Counted from the first letter of the stretch, positions 14,446-22,178 are shown. The stretch is DNA of 33,533 nucleotides from Actinomycetota bacterium (GCA_018268655.1 JAFDWC010000015.1:1-33533); one strand, 5' to 3'. The notes: a model not told the origin generated them from the letters alone. Numbers and translations: made by a program.

Positions 14446-15412
14446 CGCCGCGACGGTCGACTTCCTCGCCGCGCTGCCGCTGTTCGAGGGGTTCGATCGC
14501 GCGGGGCTCGAGCGGTTGGCCGGGGTCGTGCGCCGGCGCCGGGTCAGGGCCGATCAGGTCCTCTGGCGCCAGGGAGAGGGGGCGCGCGAAATGTTCTTCG
14601 TCCTCGACGGGGCCGTCGCCGAGATCCTCGGCCTGCCGGGAGGGCGGACCAGGGAGGTCGGTCGCGCCTCCGCCGGGGAGACCCTGGGGGAGGTCGAGCT
14701 GCTCGACGGTGTCGGGCATCCGACCGAGGCCCGCGCCGCCAGCGACGCCACCCTCCTCAGCCTCGGCCGGCTCGGCTTCACCGATCTCCTCGCCGGGCAG
14801 GAAGCGTCCGTCTTCGCCTTCCGGCGCCACCTGGCCGAGCTGTTCACGACCCGCCTCCGAGCCGAGCTCGGCCTCGTCTCCGAGGCGCTCGGGGGAGAGA
14901 TCGCGGGCCCCACCGGCGACGACGCCGTTCACACCTTTTCCGAGCTGGAGGAGCGCCCCGCCCCGGACAGCGCCTACGTGCGGCGGATGGCGTCCTTCCA
15001 CGGGGTCGACCCGCTCGCGCTGTGGGGCTTCCTCACCTCGGGGCGCTACGTCTACTGCCCGCAGGGGCGCGTCCTCCTCGCCGAGGGCGCGCCCCCGCCC
15101 GCCTACTACCTGACCATCAACGGCGCCGTCGAGAAGGTCCTGGTCCGCGGCCACCGGCGCGTCCGGGTCGGGCTGGCCGGCCCCGGCAGGGCGTTCGGCG
15201 GCGAGGCTCTGATCGACGGCCTGCCCTCGCCGCTGACCGCGGTGGCGAGGGAGCGCTCGCTGCTCCTGGTCATCCCCGCCGAGATCTTCGAGCGCCTCTT
15301 CCACGGTGAGGACGCCGTCTCGCGGGTCTTCCTCGAAGTGGTCCTCAGGGACCTCGCAAGCGTCGTGCGCGAGGCCCTGCGTCCATACGCACGGGTGCTG
15401 CTCGCGACCTGA
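14438..15412 (+). CDS. Tandem cyclic-nucleotide-binding-like domain protein without output domain
   Basis: A 324-residue protein with two cNBD folds. The first (about 8-125) opens FLAALPLFEGFDRAGLERLA and has the beta-roll signature RRRRVRADQVLWRQGEGARE..FFVLDGAV. The second (about 195-315) reads YVYCPQGRVLLAEGAPPPAYYLTINGAVEKVL. Each phosphate-binding cassette is present in outline (GETLGEVELLDGVGHPTEARAA; GGEALIDGLPSPLTAVA), but the Arg that usually binds the cyclic phosphate is not evident in either. They may bind another ligand or none. There is no helix-turn-helix, kinase, channel or other output domain. The ATG lies inside the last codons of the amidotransferase gene, so the two are very probably one operon and possibly partners. 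Confidence 0.85.
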   Translation: MSDAATVDFLAALPLFEGFDRAGLERLAGVVRRRRVRADQVLWRQGEGAREMFFVLDGAVAEILGLPGGRTREVGRASAGETLGEVELLDGVGHPTEARAASDATLLSLGRLGFTDLLAGQEASVFAFRRHLAELFTTRLRAELGLVSEALGGEIAGPTGDDAVHTFSELEERPAPDSAYVRRMASFHGVDPLALWGFLTSGRYVYCPQGRVLLAEGAPPPAYYLTINGAVEKVLVRGHRRVRVGLAGPGRAFGGEALIDGLPSPLTAVARERSLLLVIPAEIFERLFHGEDAVSRVFLEVVLRDLASVVREALRPYARVLLAT

Positions 15413-15522
15413 TCGCGGCTGTTCCAACGTCGCTCTCGGGGGCCGACGGAATGAGATCCTTGACCGGGATTTGCCCCGGTGGGAGTCTGATCTCGATTTG
15501 GACCCGATCTGGGGAGGGACCC

Positions 15523-16185
15523 ATGAAGCACGTCCGAGGCAAGCTCACGTATGCAAACGTGATGTCGACCATCTCCGTCTTCCTGTTGCTCGGAGGCGCG
15601 AGCGCCTACGCGGCCACGCAGCTGGCGAAGAACAGCGTCGGTAGCGCACAGCTGAAGAAGAACGCGGTCACCGCGGCGAAACTCAAGAACGGCGCGGTGA
15701 CCGGAGCCAAGGTCGCGGACGGCTCGCTGTCCGGCGCCGACCTCGCCGCGGGATCGGTCACCGGGGCCCAGCTGGCGGCCAATTCGGTCGTTTCGAGCAA
15801 GGTCGCCGACAAATCTCTGACCGGAGGAGACATCGCCGACAACACCCTGACCGGCGCCAGCATCAACGAGTCGACTCTGGGCAAGGTTCCGGAAACGGAA
15901 AGGCTCGATGGCAGGACCAGGACCCAGTTCCTCTCGAGCAGCATCTACAAGAACGAGTCCGCGGTGGAAGCGGGCGTCGACAAAGGCGAAGGCACCTTCG
16001 CGATCAGCGAGGGGTGCAACCCGGGAGATGTGCTGCTCGCCGGCGGGCCGGCCAACATCCGTGCGAGCTCGGCGATGCTGGAGAGCTTCTCGACGCCGGG
16101 CGACATCAACTCGTGGACGGTGCGGATCCAGAAGAACGGCTTTGAAGACAACTGGAGCGTCGTTGTCCTCTGCGTCAAGCAGTAG
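15523..16185 (+). CDS. Exported repeat protein of the KHVRGKLTYANVMST type
   Basis: A 220-residue exported protein. MKHVRGKLTYANVMSTISVF begins a signal peptide ending near GGASAYA (about residue 28). Residues about 29-120 form a loose 5-/10-residue repeat (SAQLKKNAVTAAKLKNGAVTG, GSLSGADLAAGSVTG), resembling pentapeptide-like or collagen-like low-complexity spacers. A globular domain of about 90 residues follows with two cysteines (ISEGCNPGDVLLAGGP...VVVLCVKQ) that could pair. The type is abundant in Thermoleophilia and its function is unknown. GGGGAGGG lies just before the ATG at 15523, which decides the start; the frame is open upstream. A truncated relative lies at 3328-3804. A small GC stem (16184-16198) overlaps the stop codon. 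Confidence 0.85.
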   Translation: MKHVRGKLTYANVMSTISVFLLLGGASAYAATQLAKNSVGSAQLKKNAVTAAKLKNGAVTGAKVADGSLSGADLAAGSVTGAQLAANSVVSSKVADKSLTGGDIADNTLTGASINESTLGKVPETERLDGRTRTQFLSSSIYKNESAVEAGVDKGEGTFAISEGCNPGDVLLAGGPANIRASSAMLESFSTPGDINSWTVRIQKNGFEDNWSVVVLCVKQ

Positions 16186-16265
16186 GGGGCAGGCCCCTGC
16201 CGTCGGCGGTTAGGACATGACTCGATGAGTCGCGGCGGGCCCGCCCGGCTCGAGGCCGAGCCGGA

Positions 16266-17093
16266 TCAGACCGGGGCTGCCGGCTGGGCGACGACGCAGA
16301 CCTCGCAGCTTTCGAGCTGGTTGCCTTCGCCTTCGTCCAGCCCGGCGCCGATAGCCTCGAACATCGAAGCGAGGCGGGCGGTGAGCTCCGGGTCGGTGGC
16401 GGGGACGGGCCGGAGCCCGGAGCGGACGAGCTGTTCGGCCGCGAGGTAGCCCGCGACCAGCGGGTCCACCACCGGCACGTCGACCATGGCCGAGAGCTCG
16501 CTGGCGATCGACGACATGCAGGTGCAGCCGAGCATGATCACCTCGGCGCCGTCCTCCTCGATCGCGGCGTTGGCCGCCGCGAGGATCCGGTTCAGCATCT
16601 GCTTCCGCGGATCCGCCGCACCCTCGAACATCGCGACGTGGATGTCGTCCTCCTCGCCCGTTGCGGCAACGTTGCGGATCGCGCAGCAGCGGTCGGCCAC
16701 TCCCACCGCCGCGAGCACGCTCTCGTCGAGCTGCCGGGCCCATTCGGGCCAGACCTGGACGATCGCGAAGCGCTCGCCCAGCGACGTCGCCACCTTCATC
16801 GCCGCTTCTCCGCAGCCGACGACGGGGATCCCGACCAGCGAGCGGATCTCCTCGAGCCCGTAGTCGCTGGTGGTGTTCATGAAGGCGCCATCGAAGCCGT
16901 CGCGCTCGGCGCGGACCGCCGCGGCCGCGAGCGTGGCGCCGAGCAGCGTGCAGGCCGCCGCGCCCCGCGGTTCGACGTATACCCCGGTTTCGATGGGCTC
17001 CACCTCGACGTCCGCCGGCAGAACCGCCTGCGGAACCTGCATGCCCGGATAGCGGTCGTTTCCCGAGCCGGTCAGGAGGTTGGCGATGCGCAT
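16266..17093 (-). CDS. Asp/Glu/hydantoin racemase superfamily protein lacking the first catalytic Cys
   Basis: A 275-residue cytoplasmic protein with the two-lobed racemase/AMDase fold: VVGCGEAAMKVATSLGERFAIV and the second-lobe motif GAEVIMLGCTCM with Cys190. The first-lobe motif, normally containing a catalytic Cys (as in hydantoin racemase ...ACFSDPGL...), here reads FMNTTSDYGL with Thr74 in its place. Arylmalonate decarboxylase also has only the second Cys, so a decarboxylase or isomerase activity is possible instead of two-base racemisation. The ATG at 17093 is chosen over 17108 because TATGTT lies 6 nt before it. It lies 39 nt downstream of the reductase gene on the same strand and may be cotranscribed. 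Confidence 0.8.
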   Translation of the reverse strand: MRIANLLTGSGNDRYPGMQVPQAVLPADVEVEPIETGVYVEPRGAAACTLLGATLAAAAVRAERDGFDGAFMNTTSDYGLEEIRSLVGIPVVGCGEAAMKVATSLGERFAIVQVWPEWARQLDESVLAAVGVADRCCAIRNVAATGEEDDIHVAMFEGAADPRKQMLNRILAAANAAIEEDGAEVIMLGCTCMSSIASELSAMVDVPVVDPLVAGYLAAEQLVRSGLRPVPATDPELTARLASMFEAIGAGLDEGEGNQLESCEVCVVAQPAAPV

Positions 17094-17105
17094 TCGCGGA
17101 ACATA
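17094..17105 (-). promoter_or_regulatory. Possible leaderless -10 box for the racemase-like gene
   Basis: On the minus strand TATGTT (17100-17105) is 6 nt before the ATG at 17093. This favours the shorter start over the ATG at 17108. Confidence 0.4.
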
Positions 17106-17132
17106 CATCGCCCTACCGGCGCGGAATAGGTA

Positions 17133-17693
17133 TCAGTCGCTGCTGGTGCCGTCGCGTCGGTAGCGCTCGTAGATCACCGGGCCGAACGTCCTGGTCTCGA
17201 TCAGGTCCAGCGGGATGTCCTCGACGACCGGCGGCAGCAACGGGGTGCCACCACCGACCACGACCGGGTAGCGGAAGATGCGGAACTCGTCGACGAGGCC
17301 GATCTCGACGGCCCCGGCGGCCAGGCCGGCGCCGCCGATCTCGACGTCCCCGTCGGCCGTCTCGAGCGTCGCGGCGACCTCCTCGGCCAGCGACCGCTCG
17401 GCGAGCCGGGCGTTGCCCTGGACGCTCTCGAGCGTGCGGCTGAAGACGACCTTCGGGAGCGCGCACCAGGCGTCGGCAAACGCGGTCGTGTCCTCGTTGT
17501 CGCGCAGCGACGGGTCCGTCTCCCAGACGAGCATCGTCTCGTAGAGCCTGCGGCCGAGCAGGCAGCCACTGAGCTCGCGGACCCGGGCGAGGTGGAACCG
17601 GAACAGCTCATCGTCGGGGGCCGTCCAGGCGAACCGGCCGTCGCGATCGGCGATGAAGCCGTCCACCGAGACACCCATCGACACGATCAACAC
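17133..17693 (-). CDS. RibD C-terminal/dihydrofolate-reductase-like protein
   Basis: A 186-residue protein of the stand-alone RibD_C/YyaP type. It starts VLIVSMGVSVDGFIADRDG (the family's S-x-S-x-D-G-F-I), has LLGRRLYETM (NADPH-site Gly-Arg-x-T/L-Y), DVEIGGAGLA (dinucleotide-phosphate loop) and a C-terminal VDEFRIFRYPVVVGGGTPLL. The family binds NADPH and reduces small heterocycles; no riboflavin or folate genes are nearby, so the substrate is unknown. The start GTG at 17693 is chosen because GGAAGGAG lies 7 nt upstream and the fold begins there; the frame is open much further upstream. It is divergent from the DoxX-like gene. Confidence 0.88.
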   Translation of the reverse strand: MLIVSMGVSVDGFIADRDGRFAWTAPDDELFRFHLARVRELSGCLLGRRLYETMLVWETDPSLRDNEDTTAFADAWCALPKVVFSRTLESVQGNARLAERSLAEEVAATLETADGDVEIGGAGLAAGAVEIGLVDEFRIFRYPVVVGGGTPLLPPVVEDIPLDLIETRTFGPVIYERYRRDGTSSD

Positions 17694-17780
17694 CGTTTCG
17701 CTCCTTCCTTCCGCAGGCCACGCTGCCACAGATGGTGACCGATCGCGAGACGAACCCGGTATCTCGCAGGTAAGAAACAC

Positions 17781-17804
17781 CACTGTGGCGACGCAAAAAC
17801 AGTG
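17781..17804. promoter_or_regulatory. Inverted repeat in the divergent reductase/DoxX region
   Basis: CACTGT (17781-17786) and ACAGTG (17799-17804) form a 6-bp dyad with a 12-nt spacer in a locally A-rich stretch between the divergent genes. It could be an operator. Confidence 0.25.
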
Positions 17805-17840
17805 ACCGAAAAAAGCTAGCAGCCGACTGGAGGTTTTTGA

Positions 17841-18302
17841 ATGTCCACCGTTGCCACCGCCGTTCCCGGCAGTGTTGCCGCGCCAAGCCGAACCTTCGGC
17901 GAGCGGCTGAAGGCCGATCCCGCCTACCAGGCGTACACGATCATGCGAATCGCCTTCACCGTCGCGCCGATCCTCTTCGGCCTCGACAAGTTCTTCAACG
18001 TGCTCGTCGACTGGGAGAGCTACCTCGCTCCCTGGATCAACGACATCGTCCCGGGCAGCGCCTCGACGGCGATGCAGCTGGTCGGCATCGTCGAGATCGC
18101 CGCCGGTCTCTTCGTCGCTCTGAAGCCGCGCTACGGCGCTTACGTCGTCGCCGCCTGGCTCGCCGGGATCATCATCGATCTGCTGACCTACTCGGGCTAC
18201 TACGACGTCGCCCTGCGTGACTTCGGGCTGCTGCTCGGCGCCCTCACCCTGGCCCGGCTCGCCAGCATCTACGATCCGCCGGGGACGCAGCTGCGGCTTT
18301 GA
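17841..18302 (+). CDS. DoxX-like membrane protein
   Basis: A 153-residue integral membrane protein with four predicted transmembrane helices (about 35-55, 75-95, 100-120 and 128-145). AYTIMRIAFTVAPILFGLDKFFNVLVDW is a DoxX/SURF4-like first segment, with VGIVEIAAGLFVALKPRYGAYVVAAWLAGI following. DoxX proteins are linked to thiol and oxidative-stress redox complexes in actinobacteria and to quinol oxidation in archaea. GGAGG lies 7 nt before the ATG. The FAD-dependent oxidoreductase starts 18 nt after its stop, so it may be a membrane partner of that enzyme; this is an inference. Confidence 0.82.
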   Translation: MSTVATAVPGSVAAPSRTFGERLKADPAYQAYTIMRIAFTVAPILFGLDKFFNVLVDWESYLAPWINDIVPGSASTAMQLVGIVEIAAGLFVALKPRYGAYVVAAWLAGIIIDLLTYSGYYDVALRDFGLLLGALTLARLASIYDPPGTQLRL

Positions 18303-18320
18303 AGCGACGGTGAGAGGCAG

Positions 18321-19583
18321 ATGGCCGACGAGTTGCCCGGCGAGGAGATCTCGCTCTGGGTCAAGACCACGGGACGGACCAGCTACCCGAGCCTCGGCGA
18401 GGACACGAAGCACTACGACGTGGTCGTGGTCGGGGGTGGAATCACGGGAATCGTGGCCGCCTACCGCCTCGCGCAGAGCGGCAGGGAGGTAGCGCTGATC
18501 GAGCGTGAGCGCATCGTCGAGTGGACGACCGGCGGTACCACCGCGAAGCTGTCCTCACAGCATTACCTGATCTATTCCCACCTGATCGATCGGCACGGCG
18601 AAGCGCTCGCTCGGGCCTTCGCCGATGCCAATCAGGACGGCATCGACGCGATCGAGAGATTGGCCGCCGACCTCCCGATCGAGTGTGAGTTCTCACGCCG
18701 CAGCTCATACGTCTTCAGCCGAGACTCGGCAAGTGTTGAAGCCTTCGAACGCGAGGTCGAAGCCGCGCGGCGTCTCGGCCTCCCAGCCCAGTTCGAGACC
18801 TCGACCGAGCTGCCGTTCGAGGTCAGGGCGGTGGTGCGGTTCGACGACCAGGCCCAGTTCCACCCGCGCAAGTTCCTCTTGAAGTTGGCGGAGGAGTTCG
18901 TTCGCGGCGGCGGCGTGATCTTCGAGCACACCAACGCCACCACGATCGTCCCGGGTGAGCCGAACACGGTCTTCACCGATCGGGGCTCCCTGACGGGAGA
19001 CGTCGTCGTCCAGGCCAGCGGCGAGCCCTTCTGGCGAAACGAGATCCTCGACGGCCGGATGTGGATGAAGATGTCCTACGCCCTGGCGGTCGAGCTGGAG
19101 GACCGGGCCGAATATCCGGACGGCATGTACATCACGACCGACGAACCGATGCGCTCGATCCGTTCGGCCGCGTGCGACGGCGGGCCGGTGCTGATCTTCG
19201 GTGGCGAGAGTCACGAGTATGAGGAGGGCAGCTTTGACCCAGACCCCCACTACAGAGCGCTGATCGAGGACGTGCGGGCACGGTTCGAAGTCAGGAGCGT
19301 CCACTGCCGCTGGCTGGCTGGTGACTTCATGCCGTACGACCGGATCCCGTTCATCGGCCCGGACCCGGAGCATCCGTCGATCTATCTCGCCACCGGCTAC
19401 CGCGCCTGGGGTCTCGCCTGGGCGATGTCGGCGGCCGAGGGCATCCGCGGCTACGTCGACGGTGCGCCGGCCGACTGGATCGAGCACTTCAGCCTGGAGC
19501 GGCTCGAGGCGCCCCTGCGAGACGAGGACAGGGTGCGCGGAATACCCAACTCCGGGGTCGAAATGCGAGCCCAGGGCGATTAG
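18321..19583 (+). CDS. FAD-dependent oxidoreductase (DAO family) lacking the usual Rieske tail
   Basis: A 420-residue flavoprotein. The FAD-binding Rossmann motif VVVGGGITGIVAAYRLAQSG sits at about 35-54 with Glu about 60 at the ribose position. TTGGTTAKLSSQHYLIYSHL and a C-terminal IGPDPEHPSIYLATGYRAWG complete the DAO fold. The TTAK(L/V)SSQH segment and overall pattern match flavoproteins that usually carry a C-terminal Rieske [2Fe-2S] domain (YhfW-like). Here the protein ends at 420, with no C-x-H...C-x-x-H motif, so electrons would pass elsewhere. It follows the DoxX-like gene by 18 nt and precedes the cupin by 43 nt. The substrate is unknown. GAGAGG lies just before the ATG. Confidence 0.87.
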   Translation: MADELPGEEISLWVKTTGRTSYPSLGEDTKHYDVVVVGGGITGIVAAYRLAQSGREVALIERERIVEWTTGGTTAKLSSQHYLIYSHLIDRHGEALARAFADANQDGIDAIERLAADLPIECEFSRRSSYVFSRDSASVEAFEREVEAARRLGLPAQFETSTELPFEVRAVVRFDDQAQFHPRKFLLKLAEEFVRGGGVIFEHTNATTIVPGEPNTVFTDRGSLTGDVVVQASGEPFWRNEILDGRMWMKMSYALAVELEDRAEYPDGMYITTDEPMRSIRSAACDGGPVLIFGGESHEYEEGSFDPDPHYRALIEDVRARFEVRSVHCRWLAGDFMPYDRIPFIGPDPEHPSIYLATGYRAWGLAWAMSAAEGIRGYVDGAPADWIEHFSLERLEAPLRDEDRVRGIPNSGVEMRAQGD

Positions 19584-19626
19584 GATCGGCTCGGGCGGGG
19601 GCATTCGTCCGGAAAGGAAATTCGAG

Positions 19627-19986
19627 ATGGCAGCAGAGGTTAAGAATTTCTCGGCTCCCGATGAGGTTCGCCCGTTTCAAGGCCACGGCGAGGCGAAAGC
19701 GGTCGCTCTGAGTGGTCACACCGTGCTCGAAGGGACCTTCGAGCCGGGCTGGAGGTGGTCCGAGGATGTGAAGCCGATTGCCGGCACCGACAGCTGTCAG
19801 GCCGCGCACTTCGGATACGTCCTCTCGGGTTCGATGACGATTCACATGGACGACGGCCAGGACCTCGACATCACCGCGGGTGACGTTTTCTCGATCCCAC
19901 CGGGGCACGACGCCGAGGTCAGCGGCGCCGACCCCTGCGTGATGGTCGACTTCGGCGAGATCGGCGCCTACGCCAAATCGGCCTGA
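19627..19986 (+). CDS. Small cupin protein
   Basis: A 119-residue single-domain cupin. WRWSEDVKPIAGTDSCQAAHFGYVLSG and the second motif GDVFSIPPGHDAEVSG carry the two conserved blocks. The first metal-binding block has only one His (AAHFGYVL); the second keeps His (PPGHDAEV). Metal binding is therefore possible but not the full canonical set. Start: ATG at 19627, after GGAAAGGAAA about 8 nt upstream. It follows the FAD oxidoreductase and is closed by two stem-loops, so the DoxX-oxidoreductase-cupin set probably ends here. A TAGGAT at 19581, overlapping the preceding stop codon, could give it an extra promoter. Confidence 0.85.
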   Translation: MAAEVKNFSAPDEVRPFQGHGEAKAVALSGHTVLEGTFEPGWRWSEDVKPIAGTDSCQAAHFGYVLSGSMTIHMDDGQDLDITAGDVFSIPPGHDAEVSGADPCVMVDFGEIGAYAKSA

Positions 19987-19991
19987 GCCAC

Positions 19992-20046
19992 GCCCGCTAG
20001 GCGGGTCAGACCAGACGCCCCCGGCTGCACTCGGATGCCGGGGGCG
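19992..20046 (+). terminator. Two stem-loops after the cupin gene
   Basis: CCCGC-TAG-GCGGG (19993-20005) begins 6 nt after the stop codon. A stronger stem follows: CGCCCCCGGC (20016-20025) pairs perfectly with GCCGGGGGCG (20037-20046) around an 11-nt loop. No U-tract is seen. They separate the redox cluster from the next promoter. Confidence 0.65.
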
Positions 20047-20079
20047 CTGGAGTGTCCGCTCGACGTAAACTTGGGGCGG

Positions 20080-20700
20080 ATGGAGGCCACCGTCGCGACC
20101 ACGCAGAGTGCCGAGCCGGTGGGTCCGCCGGCCGGCGCGATCCAGATCCCGGACTTCGAAATCGTCCCCCGCCGCGGCCTGATCCTGGTCGCGATCGTGA
20201 TTGCCGGCCTCGTCGTCGCGATCGCCGTCAACGAACTCTGGCCGCTGGCCTTCTTCCACGTGGCCTTCGGCGCCGCCTGGACGATCATCGACCTCTTCCT
20301 CGGCCTCGTCATCGGGCCGATCCTCGGTCGGCTCGCGGTTCCGGCGCGGATCGAAATGACCACCCGGCTGATGCCGAAGATGGTTCTGATCATGCCGACC
20401 GTGGTCACCGCCACCCTCGCCGCCGGCTGGCAGCTCGGGCACTTCCTCGGCACCGTCGACAGCACCTACTACCACCACGGCTGGATGGTCGCCAGCTACA
20501 TCGTGGTCGGCTGCATGGCGGTGATCGCGCTCGGCCTGCTCGAGCCGGCCAACATCGCCGTCCTCTTCGAGCTGAAGAAGCCGCGCCCGAACCCGGCGGT
20601 GATCGAACGGCTGATGAAGCGCTTCATCTACAGCGCCGGCATCCTCGGCGTCCTCCAGATCGCGACGCTGGTGATCATGACCAAGATCGCGAGCGGCTGA
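20080..20700 (+). CDS. Four-helix membrane protein
   Basis: A 206-residue integral membrane protein with predicted helices at about 32-52, 55-85, 107-127, 140-165 and 185-203. LAFFHVAFGAAWTIIDLFLG and YYHHGWMVASYIVVGCM hold His residues inside or near helices, an arrangement that can bind haem, but that is only suggestive. The pattern recalls DUF2269-like integral membrane proteins; I cannot assign a function. The ATG at 20080 is preceded by TAAACT 8 nt upstream and has no ribosome-binding site. It is directly coupled to the next gene (stop and start share the A of TGATG). Confidence 0.75.
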   Translation: MEATVATTQSAEPVGPPAGAIQIPDFEIVPRRGLILVAIVIAGLVVAIAVNELWPLAFFHVAFGAAWTIIDLFLGLVIGPILGRLAVPARIEMTTRLMPKMVLIMPTVVTATLAAGWQLGHFLGTVDSTYYHHGWMVASYIVVGCMAVIALGLLEPANIAVLFELKKPRPNPAVIERLMKRFIYSAGILGVLQIATLVIMTKIASG

Positions 20701-21122
20701 TGGAGGAGCGCCGGCTGCCGCCGGTGACCCAGCTCGGGATGACCTCGCTGGCGCTGATCGTCGCCGGCGGGATCTACCTCGCCTCGAACCTGCCCGAAGA
20801 AGTCTCGCTGGCTCCGGCGATCGCCCTCCTCGCACTTTCGGCGCTGCTGCTCGCCGTCAACCTGCTGCTGCTGGCACGGGTCGAGGGCTTCGCCTGGGCG
20901 CGGTTCTTCCAGGTGGCGGGCTGGGCGTTGCTGGCCTACGCGCTGATCGCCGGGCTGATCGAGTACGCGTTCCTCCGCAACGGCCTCGCCGGTGGTCCGC
21001 TGGTCGTCGTCACCCTCTCGCTCGTCGTCTACTCGCTCCACGTGCCGATGCTGATCGGCTTCACGGTCGCCCGCTACGCGGACGTGGGCGGCGATGCGGA
21101 AGTGCCGGCCGGCTCCCGATAG
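20700..21122 (+). CDS. Small membrane protein, coupled to the preceding one
   Basis: A 140-residue protein with four predicted transmembrane helices: LGMTSLALIVAGGIYLASNL, APAIALLALSALLLAVNLLL, FFQVAGWALLAYALIAGLIE and PLVVVTLSLVVYSLHVPMLI. It has almost no soluble part. The start is the ATG at 20700, overlapping the previous stop by one base; the frame is open further upstream but only as a shadow. No family is recognised. It is likely cotranslated with the preceding membrane protein and may form a complex with it. Its last 49 nt overlap the 3' end of the convergent aldo/keto reductase gene. Confidence 0.75.
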   Translation: MEERRLPPVTQLGMTSLALIVAGGIYLASNLPEEVSLAPAIALLALSALLLAVNLLLLARVEGFAWARFFQVAGWALLAYALIAGLIEYAFLRNGLAGGPLVVVTLSLVVYSLHVPMLIGFTVARYADVGGDAEVPAGSR

Positions 21123-22165
21123 TTGTCGAGCAGGACCCGGTCCGCGGGTGAGAGCCGGTTGGCGATCGACGCCGCCTGGTGCCAGTAGGGGTAGAGCAGC
21201 GGCGGTCGGCTGAGCCGCTCGAGTTGTTCCACCTCCTCGGGCGCAAGCTCCAGCGCCGCCGCCGCGAGGTTGTCGGCGAGCTGGTCGTCGTTGCGGGCGC
21301 CGATGATCAGCGAGGTGACGCCGGGACGGGTCAGGAGCCAGGCGAGGGCCACCTGCGCCGGCGAGGTCGCGTGGGCCTGGGCGACCTCGACCAGGGCGTC
21401 GACCACGTCGTACAGGCGCTCCTCGTCGCGGATCGGGAGCTGGTCGGCGGTCTTGCTTTCGGTTCGGACCCCGGTCGGTGCCGGTTGGCCGCGGCGGTAC
21501 TTGCCGGTCAGGCGGCCGGCGGCGAGCGGGCTCCAGACGAGGACGCCGAGGCCGCCGTCGACGGCGGCCGGGAGCAGCTCGTACTCGGCGTCGCGGCACT
21601 CGAGCGAGTAGTAGATCTGTGAGCTGACGTAGGGCTGGCGGTTGAGCCGCTCGGCGACGCCGAGCGATTTCGCCAGGTGCCAGCCGGAGAAGTTGGAGCA
21701 GCCGAGGTAGCGCACCTTGCCGGCGGCGACGAGCGAGTCGAGCGCCTCGACCGTCTCCTCCAGAGGCGTCGCGCCGTCCCACTCGTGGACCTGGAGAAGG
21801 TCGATGTGGTCGACCTGAAGTCGTCGCAGGCTGGCCTCGCAGGCGGCGATCAGGTGGTGTCGTGAAAGCCCCTCGTCGTTGCGCCCGGGACCGGTCGGGA
21901 ATCGCACCTTCGTCGCCACCAGGAGGCGATCGCGACGGCCCCGCAGCGCCTCGCCGAGGACCTCCTCCGAGCCGCCGCCGGAGTAGGCGTTCGCCGTGTC
22001 GACGAGGTTGACACCGGCCTCGATCGCGCGGTCGAGCTGGCGGCCCGCCTCCGCCACCCCGAGGCTGCCGACGTCGGCGAAGCGGCCGCTGCCGCCGAAG
22101 CCCATCGTGCCGAGGGTCAGCTCGGAGACGCGGAGCCCCGAGCGGCCGAGCTGGCGGTAGCGCAT
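21074..22165 (-). CDS. Aldo/keto reductase
   Basis: A 363-residue NADPH-dependent aldo/keto reductase. The full catalytic tetrad is visible: Asp56 and Tyr61 in LVDTANAYSGG, Lys86 in VATKVRF and His127 in LLQVHEWD. LIIGARNDDQLADNL is the C-terminal cofactor-phosphate motif. The pattern fits the large AKR group of oxidative-stress or general detoxification reductases (YajO/Tas-like); the substrate is unknown. The ATG at 22165 is chosen over the GTG at 22174 because TAGAGT lies 7 nt before it and family members begin MRYRQLG. It overlaps the convergent membrane-protein gene by 49 nt. Confidence 0.92.
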   Translation of the reverse strand: MRYRQLGRSGLRVSELTLGTMGFGGSGRFADVGSLGVAEAGRQLDRAIEAGVNLVDTANAYSGGGSEEVLGEALRGRRDRLLVATKVRFPTGPGRNDEGLSRHHLIAACEASLRRLQVDHIDLLQVHEWDGATPLEETVEALDSLVAAGKVRYLGCSNFSGWHLAKSLGVAERLNRQPYVSSQIYYSLECRDAEYELLPAAVDGGLGVLVWSPLAAGRLTGKYRRGQPAPTGVRTESKTADQLPIRDEERLYDVVDALVEVAQAHATSPAQVALAWLLTRPGVTSLIIGARNDDQLADNLAAAALELAPEEVEQLERLSRPPLLYPYWHQAASIANRLSPADRVLLDNYREPAGTSASPPTSA

Positions 22166-22178
22166 GGCCGGCACTCTA
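22166..22178 (-). promoter_or_regulatory. Leaderless -10 box for the aldo/keto reductase gene
   Basis: On the minus strand TAGAGT (22173-22178) is 7 nt before the ATG at 22165, with no ribosome-binding site. Confidence 0.45.

Noticed and set aside
15600-15880. Regular repeats considered as a DNA-level array
   Set aside because: They encode the low-complexity Ala/Val/Gly-rich segment of an exported protein and diverge at synonymous sites.
16184-16198. AGGGG-GCAGG-CCCCT stem after the exported repeat gene, considered as a terminator
   Set aside because: The stem is only 5 bp and overlaps the stop codon; it was too weak to list as a feature.
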